A stretch of 64,000 nucleotides of DNA. It comes from Ramazzottius varieornatus (taxonomy: Eukaryota; Tardigrada; Eutardigrada; Parachela; Ramazzottiidae). This document shows positions 49,138 through 58,900 of the stretch, in pieces. The number at the start of each line of letters is the position of its first letter. The stretch's first letter is position 1. Under the pieces are notes generated by a model, which was not told where the DNA came from, did not search any database, and saw only the letters and a program-made list of their open reading frames with translations. Both the position numbers and the translations under genes were made by a program. The stretch is taken from contig BDGG01000003.1 in the NCBI GenBank assembly GCA_001949185.1, positions 4,250,174-4,314,173 on the forward strand, read 5' to 3'.

Positions 49138-49399
49138 CGCTATTTTGAAGGATGGCTCTTGCCTGCAAGGGGCCAAAATAAGAATCTGATAATCGATTAC
49201 GGCTTATCGTAAATTTACTCAATCGAAAACAGTAAAGTACAGAATATTCTTCGCAACAAACGATCGCTTATCGGTAGGCGAAAAGTAGCGCCATGGCATA
49301 GATCGTTTGATGTGCGAAAACTTGACGGTCGCATTGTTCACCGATGCTAGCCTTAAATTCGGGCTGACCAAGGCGAGTTACAGTATATATTGCTTTATA

Positions 49400-52118
49400 T
49401 TACTTTGCTTTGCAGCTGTCAGCTAGCGATAAGATGCGACCGTAGGTAATCAAACTCAAGCTAATAAAGGCAAACATTTGGTCTGCGCTAGCACGAAGAA
49501 AACCTCCGTGGTTGCAAAGGGGGGAATTACAAGCACACATCGTAAAATTTCTGAATGGTCCCAAGTCAGTACTACAGTTATCGTCTCCTTCCATGTCAGG
49601 GCCGCCACAACCTCGTTTGATTCCTTCATCGTCCTCCACCTTCATACAAGAGGCTACTCTACCATAGGTGTTATCGCAGTTGACGATATCCATGTCGCCC
49701 ACGCGCTCGCACTGTCTCGGATTTCGACACGTGTAACACTGAATCACCTCCTCGTACCCTACAAGAAAGTATCGACATCAGGCAAAATACTTTCATAATA
49801 TGTGAACTCGGCAAATGAACTGAGCCAGATCGTTATCCCAATTGACGCACATTATCACCTAATAACAACCGAAACATGCGCCACTTCACATAATGATCTG
49901 CTCCAGTCCGATTGCCGGCGTCCATTTTACTTGTCATACCGATGGTTTCCGGTTCTGTTGAGCAAGACTCGAGTAGCCTCTCCGGAACGTTCCTCAGTAA
50001 GGTTCCACGCAAAGCTCGAGGTGTGAAACACACCGCACAGTCGGCGTTATCCACTCTGAAACGGTCTTGATCCGAGTAGTTCCAGCAGTTGTCAATAATC
50101 GCGGAAGGTCTCGACTCCGTACTTTGGCGATTTCTTACCCATTTAAGTAAGGCTGAGACTGCACAGTCACATCGCCATGGGTTCTGCTGCAGGTCAATAC
50201 TCCGTAGGTGCGTGTTGTTGTACTGTAGGGTATTTACCATCAGAGAAGGAAACCCTTGCAGCCGGTTCGCGGTCAGGTCCAGATCGGCTAATGCAGGAAG
50301 TGTCGCCAAAACTAGTGGAATGTCTTGCAGCAGATTATACGACAGGTTTAGAAACTGAAAGAGAATGTCGAGACAACTCACATCCATGTGTAACTTCAGA
50401 TTATTCATATGGGAGCTCGGCACGCAAACTCGATCAGATCCTTTCACCAGTGGCGCACGAACTCGGTCGTAGTGGCTGGAAGCGTACGCCATTTGGGAAA
50501 GCGATCTGGCCGAGGTTGTTTGTTGAGTTTCCATATTTTAGAGCGTACCGTGAGTTCTTTGAGTGGTTGGAATACGCCGAACGCCACTGTTCGAAAGCGG
50601 TTTTCCGCCAAATCCAGCACTTCCAGACTATTCGTATGCCAAAACAACCCGGTAGGTAAGGAACTCAGTCGCATACGTGCTAATGATATTTCTCGAAGAG
50701 CCGGAAGGAACTCGAACATTCTGCTCGCCAGCGGAAGATCGGGATTTCCGCTAACATCTAGGGACACCAAGTCGTCCTCCAGCCCACTCAGAGCATCTTG
50801 AAGACCTTTATCCAGTTTCATGTCAGACAAGATCAGCTTTTCCATACGAGCACCGTCAAAGGTATGAGCTGCCAGAATATTCTGTGAGGTCTCCCCCAGG
50901 TCAAGTACTTCCAAGTACAGTCCATGGAGCGCACCGGGGTCTATCCTTTCTATGGGGTTCCCCCGCAAACTGATGTTGCGTAATCGCGTCAGTTCTAGTT
51001 GCTGCGCCTGTATGCTCGTGAATGAGTTGTAGGATAGGTCGAGGTCTAGAAGGTGCTGACTGAATTTCTGGATGCTTTCCCAAGGCAAGTTCCGCAGGCT
51101 GGTGTTGGACAGTTTTAGCGTGTTCAGGTAGGAAAACTCTTGGAAGAAGAAGGAGGAGAGGGTGTGAGAGTTGGGCTCTGTTGAAGTAGTACCCATTGCA
51201 GAGTTCCTTCCGATGGGATTATTGCTCAGATCAAGATACTGAAATAATAGTTTAATATTTTGGTTCAATAAGTTGAAAATTCAAATTCAGTGTAATCAGG
51301 ACGTCGGCAGATGAATTCCCTCAGATGGGTTTTACAAGTGGCGGACGCTCTCGATCACCAACAGTTATAACGTACGCCACTTGAAAATGCAATCTTGTCG
51401 AGTTCGAAGATTATTTTTCCAAGTGGTGCACGCTCTCGACCAATAACGATGTAAACGGGATCCACTTGAGACAACGATCTCAGTGTAATCATTTGCCAAC
51501 GTCGCAATTCTCGTTCAACCGTGTATGGTGGGTTCGTACCTCAAGTTGTATTCTAGGACGCCGCGAGAGCTCGTCCAAAGTCCCGTCCGATACTTCGTCG
51601 ATATCGTTGTTAGACAAACTCAGGACCTTCAGGCTTGTGAGGTACCTCAACGTCAAAAGAGGCGGCATGGAGGAAATTTGGTTGTTATCCAAGTGAAGCT
51701 CGGTTAGTCGGGATAAATTGCGAAAATTGTTTTCGCTAATAAATTTTATGTTGTTATACGATAAGTTCAGCAGCTGCAAGTCATTCAGATCCTGAAAAGG
51801 CCGATCCCCAATACTGTCCAGTCGGGAGAAGGACAGGTGAAGTTCCTTCAGGGAAGTTGGTCCACCGGCAAAGTTGCTTCTTGCCATGTTGAACGTGTTG
51901 GAGGGCAGGTCATCCGCGCCGGTGATCATGACCACCTCGACATCCGAGTCCAACGTTGAGAAGCTGACATCATCCGGGACGGTGATTCCCCCACCGGAAC
52001 ATATTACGCGCCTTCGGTTTCGGGAATCGGTGTCACATTCACAAACACTGGGGCAAATAGCCTGCGAAAAATGGGCTAGCGCCAACAAGAAGAAAACGAT
52101 CCACGGGAGGTCGCCCAT
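49400..52118 (-). CDS. Secreted/anchored LRR protein fused to a Ly6/uPAR domain
   Basis: Exons (minus): 52118-51540, 51238-50549, 50354-49940, 49758-49400; 2,043 nt, 680 residues. Signal peptide MGDLPWIVFFLLALAHFSQA, then an LRRNT cap (CPSVCECD ... VIC), about a dozen leucine-rich repeats (e.g. LQLLNLSYNNIKFISENNF), and an LRRCT cap (NPWRCDCAVSALLKWVRNR ... NC ... DC). Exon 3 ends in phase 1 and the next downstream exon starts in phase 1 with a three-finger Ly6/uPAR domain (VIQCYTCRNPRQC ... CACNSPLCN), then a hydrophobic end (MFAFISLSLITYG) suggestive of a GPI signal or anchor. The Ly6 exon has no signal peptide of its own and the LRR part no other anchor, which supports one gene. I start at 52118 because the longer ORF lacks an ATG. 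The LRR part alone resembles insect LRR receptors; the combined architecture is not one I know. Confidence 0.78.
49803..49923. repeat. Palindromic repeat (LRR-Ly6 intron 3)
   Basis: Core CAATTGACGCACA and CATGCGCCACTTC. Lies between the LRR and Ly6 exons. Confidence 0.85.
50409..50535. repeat. Palindromic repeat with possible target duplication (LRR-Ly6 intron 2)
   Basis: Complete element from GGGAGCTCGG to GAGTTTCC with ATAT on both flanks. Confidence 0.9.
51303..51500. repeat. Palindromic repeat doublet (LRR-Ly6 intron 1)
   Basis: Cores about 51336-51382 (CAAGTGGCGGACGC) and 51419-51470 (CAAGTGGTGCACGC), head to tail. Confidence 0.87.
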
Positions 52119-52869
52119 GGCCAGAGGAAAATCTCGACCAGTACACAGAAGGAAGTTTGATGCGGAAATGGCTGGAAACAAAAGCAGCCAGACCGACCGA
52201 GAACCTCTGTTCAACCCATTATTCGATGACGATGTCGACAGGCGCGACCGGACAAATATTTGAGCTGAACCCTTCTCTTCCCAAAGTTACGATCCGCTAT
52301 ATGTTCTCGGCACTGCGTATGAGAGATCGTACCGAAACTGAGGTCTCTAGTAGCATGGAAGACCTAAGATATCTTCACGGATTTTTACGAGATGAGCAGT
52401 TATTTCTTATCAGTCCTGCTGGCGCCTTGGTCCCAAGTACTACGGTGCTTACCTAAACTAGACGACCGAACAACGACCATCCAAACGTACCGTCAAAGTG
52501 GTCGTTGGCTCGTTGCATTCCTCGGGTTATTTCCGGATCCAGCGTCCGACGATACACCTGCAATCGGGAGCAGTTGTGTCAGGTGCGAACCTCAAGGCTC
52601 CAGCTCTACGCTCGTGGCTACCACAGCCCGTGATATGACACAACACAACACGACATGACATGATATGACAAACATGACTTACATTACAGTCATGCAGGTG
52701 ATCGCTATTCTAGTGTTTGTTTACCTATTCCTGGATGCTGCGTTTGTGTTTTCTTCTCATAATCTCCTTACGAAAACCCCTCACGTCTTCCTTCGCAATT
52801 TTTGTCTCTTGGACCGTCGGGGCCATTCGCTAGATGGACTGGGGAGGGAAACACTCTCTTTGAAGCAGG
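52119..52869. other. Divergent spacer between LRR-Ly6 and the plus-strand gene
   Basis: About 750 bp shared by two outward-facing genes. Includes a CATGACA-type short repeat near 52630-52675 (related motifs recur at 53640-53697). Any 5' exon of the plus-strand gene would lie here but none could be defined. Confidence 0.45.
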
Positions 52870-53966
52870 ATGTCAGCTTTGCAGAGCACCAAGTGGAATT
52901 TGGAGCGACGACTGCGCTGGACCGACTTGCCGCCGTCCACTTGCGGACTCATCAGTGCTTACTGCGTCTGCGAAGCTTTCAGAGTGCGTTACGAGATATC
53001 CGAAAGTTACCTCTCCTTCGTCAACCAAAGAGCACATGCTGGCAGCGTCGCAGAGTATCTTCTTTCTAGGTCTTGTGCGGGAATGACGGCTGCGACCTTA
53101 GCAAAAGCGGTGGACGTCATATCGGAGCAGACCATCTCTTCGCACTTCACCCCCACTTCCGGTATGTCTAAAGAACGGATAAAGTGCACTCTGCGAAAAG
53201 TTCTCGATCAGGATACGGTGGTTGTATTAACGCTGAATCTTCAAAGCTTGGATGACGACATGACTCCTCCCGACCAGCTGGCGGACGCGTGGCATCATCA
53301 TCCTGTTTCGCACTTCGTCGACGATGAAACAGTGTCCATGCTGTATCCCGAAGTTGTGTACTCGATGGAGGAGCTACATCGAATGCTGGACTGCCACTCG
53401 TGTCTTCTGATTCGGCCAGTCGATATTGCCTTCCAGACAACTAGCAGAGGAAACCTGGGTGTATTGAGAAGAACGGATGATGTCGAGTCTCTTCGCCAGC
53501 AGAAGGATCCTCAATGGCTGGATTTCGATGTGGCGGGTAACTATCATTGATTAAGAGCAACAACTCTGGTAAAAGCAACCAAGCTTTCACGAGGAAACAC
53601 GGAAGAACTCGGGAAGTGACAATGACAATCATACTATCCAAATTTTGTAACATTGTCATGTCATATGGAGTGTTTGTAATGGGTATATGACATGACATCT
53701 GGCAGTGTCGACCATCGGCTATTATACTGTAGCTTACTGCATGCGTGGCTCTACGAAGTATCTCATTCTATCTTCTGAGACAGGCGAGTACCTTATCTCA
53801 CTTCCTTGCATCATTTTCAGGTAATGTTGACGAAGTTTTACAGTGGTACGGAAAAGATCGTGAAACGAATTCCAGAGTCTGGCTTCCAGCCAGAAGTAGT
53901 CGAATCAAGATACCGGCGGCATACGAGCCGGGAATAACCGTATTTCAAAAAGCAGAGAAACAGTAA
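52870..53966 (+). CDS. Uncharacterised protein, two exons
   Basis: Exons 52870-53536 and 53821-53966; 813 nt, 270 residues; donor GGCGG/GTAACT, acceptor CATTTTCAG. I do not recognise the family. The segment PPSTCGLISAYCVCEAF has the look of a papain-like thiol peptidase nucleophile region (CGL followed by a helix), but no catalytic His/Asp context is clear, so this is only a hint. The C-terminal exon is basic (ARSSRIKIPAAYEPG). The start is uncertain: ATG at 52870 overlaps an acceptor-like TTTGCAG at 52880-52885, so an upstream exon could replace the first five residues. It is divergent to LRR-Ly6. Confidence 0.6.
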
Positions 53967-54074
53967 ACTCTACAATAATCTTTTTGAACAGTATTATGGT
54001 TATAAGTTCTCTGGTGTTGTACCTCGGTGACAAAGACAAGTAAGCTTTCCAACCCATTCCAAAAAATATAATAA

Positions 54075-55612
54075 TTATTGATCTTCGTCGAGTGACGGAC
54101 GACTGGTGTTTCGATCGTTGACAGGTGCGTTAGATATGTCGACAGGTGGTTTTCCAACGTAAGCAGTAAACCAAGGGTCTTGTTTTAATTCAACATAGGG
54201 CGCTCTCTTGGCTACGATTGGATTAAGCATCTTTCTTACTAAGTTCTTCGATTCTTTCGACAGGGGAGGTTTCTCCGGAAAGTTCACTGGCTTCGTAACC
54301 TGCCGCAGTAGCTTCTTGTGGTTCTGATCGTCGAAAGGTAACCTACCTAGACGAACCAACGTCGTAACACGGAATACTGTTGAGAGCTTGCCGAACACAC
54401 TCTACAAGCTCTTACTACAAGTGGCGCACTCTTCCAGCCAATAACACTGGAAGCGTGCGCCATCCGTAAAAGCGATCTTGTCCAGCTCGTTCGGCTACAT
54501 TCCAGATAGTTTCGTCATACAAAATGTACCTGTTATCATGGTGAAGAAAATAACACCAAGGGACCATAGATCTGAAAAGATAAATCTAGATAATTAACGA
54601 AGTTGGAGGTTTGAAAGAGTTCTCACCTGACAGATGAGGATGATAAGGAGAACCACGAAGCACTTCCGGTGCGGCATAAGCATAGGACCCACAATATGTT
54701 CTACTGAAGTCCTTCTCCTCTGTTTTCTTATCGAACAGTCTCGCGAACCCGAAGTCACTGATCCTGACATTACAATTGCAGTCCAGCAGGACGTTTTCAC
54801 ATTTGAGGTCCCGATGAGCAACACCAGCTGCGTGTATATACTGAAGACCAAGGACCAATTGCGTGAACCAAGGTCCCGCTTGTTTTTCTTGCAGGAACTT
54901 GACTTTCTTGATGGCGTCCAGCAGTTCTCCTTTCGCTGCCAGATCAAAGATCATATAAACGCGATTCGTAGTCTGAACCGAGGTATGGAACTTGATCACG
55001 TAAGGATGGTTGAGACGACGCAGAATATCGGTCTCTCGCGGGAGGAACTTCGCCACGTATTCGGGCTTAGCTTTCCGAAGGGTGATGATCTTGACGGCCA
55101 CGTCCTTCTTCAGTTCGTTGGAATAGGCGCGCTTGACCTTACCATAAGAGCCCATGCCTATCGTTTCCTGCATCACGAAACCGAATGCTACAAAGTTTAT
55201 CACTCTGTACCCACCTGGAATGGCTACGCTAGCGCGCTTTCTTCAGGTGTAGGTTCAATTTACCATCAAGCATTTTGGCTCGCTCCCTTTCGTCATCCCT
55301 TTGGTCACGCTGCTCCTCGCTCTGTCCCTCCTTCTGTGGGTCCTGATCGCACTCCGATGTCGTAGGAGCTATGTCCGCTAGGACCGATGGTTCGGGCGTC
55401 GGTGGGATCACTTGGTCAGGAGGTTGTTCTGTTACAACTACTTCCGGGATAACGGATAGAGGGTGTTCGGTCTGAGCTTCCGGCGGCTTGCCAGAAGCTG
55501 CCGATCGTCGGGTGGCCGCGACAGATCGTCGGGTGGTTTCTGGGCTGTCCAGTACGGTTGGCTCCATCTCACGAGCACTTGGTCGTGCTAGAGCATTCAC
55601 GGAGTCTTCCAT
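54075..55612 (-). CDS. Testis-specific serine kinase (TSSK)-type protein kinase
   Basis: Exons (minus): 55612-55264, 55187-54627, 54571-54530, 54346-54075; 1,224 nt, 407 residues. The first 116 residues are a Pro/Glu-rich extension without a domain; TSSKs are usually nearly all kinase domain, so this is unusual. The kinase domain has the Gly loop GMGSYGKV, VAVKII lysine, KFLPRETDILRRLNHP (typical of TSSK), catalytic HRDLKCENVLL, DFGFAR, an APEVLRG loop, and DLWSLGVIFFTMITG across the exon 3-4 junction. All catalytic residues are present, so it should be active. In other animals TSSKs act in spermiogenesis. The exon 1 donor (GATG/GTAAAT) is chosen by phase; reading past it meets a stop after ten codons. 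Confidence 0.92.
54405..54505. repeat. Palindromic repeat (TSSK intron 3)
   Basis: Core CAAGTGGCGCACTC and CGTGCGCCATCCG around loop CCAGCCAATAACACTGG. Confidence 0.88.
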
Positions 55613-55960
55613 TTTTCAAATAATAATAATTATGATAAACAGTGAGCTAGACCGATCTTTTCCGATTTCTGTGCTCTGTACTCTTTGACAGAGCTGAATT
55701 CAAAAACAAGTTTGTTTAGCGGTGTATATTCAGTCTTCTCGTATTTTTTACTGATTCTGTTACCTAGGTTTTCTGGACAGGCTGTGCCTTGCGAGTTAGA
55801 TTGAGCGTTGATTTGCCAACTGTGGACAGTTTACAACGGTTATTTGCAAGAATTCAAGCTGTGGAAAGCACAACAAAAGGACGGCAAGCTTATACGAAGA
55901 AATTATCAATAGAAGACGATATAGAGAGAAAGGAGTCGTAATCCAGAGTAGCCAACAAAC
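55613..55960. other. Spacer between TSSK start and tailless stop
   Basis: 348 bp, AT-rich, presumably the TSSK promoter and tailless 3' UTR. Nothing else seen. Confidence 0.5.
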
Positions 55961-58900
55961 TTAACTTCGCAGAGCCGAGTTTTGAAAATCGTAACTTTTG
56001 TACATATTCAGAAAGGCCGACTCGATTTGCGGGTCACCAGACTTCCGGAAAAAGAAGTCTTGAATGTTCCGGCTGGACAGGTGGTTGAGTTCGGGAACCA
56101 TCAAGAGAATTTTGCCGAATCGATGAGGCTGGGACGGTGTGTTTGCCTGGATGTACTTGCTCAGCCCGGTCTGTGCTTGCTCCTGAAGCTGCGAGACGAT
56201 CCGCGCTTCCGTAAGAGCGAGTCCCGCCGAGTTTTCTCCAGATGGCGCTATGAAAGTTTTCATTGTTATTCAGGGCAGAAAAAGTACAGCGATAATCAAG
56301 GCCTATGGTTTCGGTGATTTTTTTACCTTTAAACAGTAGAATCATTTTCAAGAAGGTAATCTCATGGATGTCGAGTTGCAAGTGTCGGAACTTGGTGATC
56401 AGGTCTTGAAAAAGATGGACGTCGTCTAGTAGCTGTTTTGACTCATCTGTCGAGGCTTTCGTATCAGACAATCCCGTCCGGAAGTCTATGTCACCTCTCT
56501 TCTGCATATCTAATAGAAGAGACGACTCATCAGCCATAATCTTCATTAGATCCAGCAGATCGCTCTAACACAGCATGAATTAAAGATATAATATATTGGA
56601 CGTACGAACAGTTGCCATCAGACTGAAGATGTCGTTCGGCGTGTAGTAATGCATCGCCGAGAGCAGGAAAATCTCCCTCCAGCTCTTTTCAAAGAGAGTC
56701 ATCTGTAAGATAAAACCATATTGCAGCAGACAGCAACGAAAAGGCAGACTACGAAAGAAGGCATCGAGTTTGGAATCAATCGTGGGAAGTCATTTTGGAC
56801 GCAGCGTCATTGTTAATCTTGCCCTTTTTCTACGGAAACGCCTGTCAAGTTGGTGCCTAGCACGGCCTTGAAAGATCTTACGGTATTTCGTAGAAAAAGG
56901 ACGGCTGGCTGCCGTTTCTGAATACCTCACCTGGTCTTCGCTGGGCAAAGAATTGAAAGGTGCGAGGCTTTTCATCCATTGCTGGTTCGCGAAGACCAAA
57001 TAACTCGCGCTTTCCTTCATGTTCTCCGAATTGGCCACCATGGATGGGTTCATCATGCTGAACGGGCTCTTGGCCATGGGCTGGAACATCGCCAGGCTCT
57101 GAGATCGACACATGGGTGAGGCAAAGGGAAAGCCGAAGGACATGGCAAGTGATCGCATGGCCAACGCGTTGACACTGGAGTTGAAAACGTTGCTAACGGA
57201 GGCCATACTAGACGCCATGGGAGAGACCGGGAAGGGCGTTGGCAGCGTGGGAAGCGAGGAAGCTAAGGGCGGCATACACGAACGTGAGCCATGCAAATCC
57301 ATGCTACTGGAATCGGCCGTGTACAGGTTGGCCATTTGACGACGGATTGTCGAATGGCGAGGACCTCGCTCGTGTTGTACAGCTGAAACAGATCGGTTGA
57401 ATCAAACTAACAATATTTCAGGAATTTGTCACAACAAAAATATTCGAGACAGAAGAGCTCACAAACAAGCTCCGCCTGGTCATTGGCCGAGGTGGCGCAC
57501 GCTTCCAGCCGATAACACCGTAAAGGTGCGCCACTTGGATGAGCAATCTTGTCGAGTTTTCCCGAGTGGCGCACGGTGACAGTGCGATTAACTGAAAGAG
57601 TGCGCTACTTACCAAAAACCGGTCTGATTGAGTTTATTTACCGGTGTCCCACTTCTGTTTAACTATGACATCCGATAATGTAACGACAAGGAAAATAAAG
57701 AATTTTTTCGGTTGACTGTTGCTTACCATCTTTGTTCATTCCGGCTTCGGCGCAGCGTTTCAGCCGACACGCCCTGCATTGATTGCGATGAGCTTTGTCC
57801 ACCGGGCATTTCCCCTGGACTCTGGCTTTGCACAGGTACTGACGACTCCGCCGGATGGAGCGTTTGAAAAAACCGGCACATCTGTTGAAGAGGAAAGCAA
57901 ATTGAATTACATGACGTCAAAAACACTTGACAGGTACGGGATGAATACTGCTTATTCGGGTTAGGTAGTCGAAAAAATGTCAATAAGTTACTATAAATGC
58001 ATTTCACATTGACCAGGTGGTCAGGTATTGATATACCGTCCTATGGAAGCAATCTGTTGTTTTATTTGTCTCATTGTGCAAATTTACTCAGTCCTTCCGT
58101 TTAACAAGCCATATTGTTTAGAGGACAAAACTGTAACAAGTTTACACGGTGACACTACTGGTGGAAAAGAGACGTTGATTAAAAACGTTACATGGTACTG
58201 TCTATGAAAAGGCTACGAGTTTGCTTTGTTGTCGGACATAACAAACGTCACCTCGCGTTCGAGTCTAATTTTAAAAAGGGTCCCTCTCACAGAGTGTTGC
58301 TTTTGTGACGGGACTTGACCGAGCCAGCAGCCACGTCACTGATCTCGCGCTGATCCAAAGAGTCGTTTTACCTTCTGTCACCTTCCACACAATATGTGCG
58401 ACCACCGTACACAGCTTTCCCAATCGAGTTACCTCCAAAGGTCATCATAATTAGCCACCATTGTGACGACTTGCCCAAGTGACAAATGGTAAATACCGCT
58501 CGTACAAAAGAAACGAACGTCTCACTGGGCCAAACACGTCTCATTAGCTAACTTAATTATCTCGTACTTCGCTCCTCCACACGACAATAGTCATCGTTAC
58601 TTTGAGTTCATCGAGAGTCCTAACTCAAAAAGTCAGGTAAGGGATTTGGGACGGCGACAAACGAACTGAACACGATCGTTCGCTCAAGCGGCGCACTTTT
58701 CGATTGTTGCTGGCGGAAGGTGTGCGCCACTTAGGAAAACGAGATTCGTCATGATCGTTTTCCAGAGGCGCATGCAATCAGCCAGTCGCACGGGTACCGT
58801 GCGCCACTTGTGCAAGTCACTTGCCGACGTCCCATTTCTTGTACATTGGATTCTGGAACGGGCTTTGCCCCTTTTTCGACGACATCTGTGCTTTCAGTTC

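Noticed and set aside
52665-53069. Plus-strand ORF with a hydrophobic N-terminus (VMQVIAILVFVYLFL)
   Set aside because: Its second half overlaps, in another frame, the better supported 52870-53536 exon; no family features.
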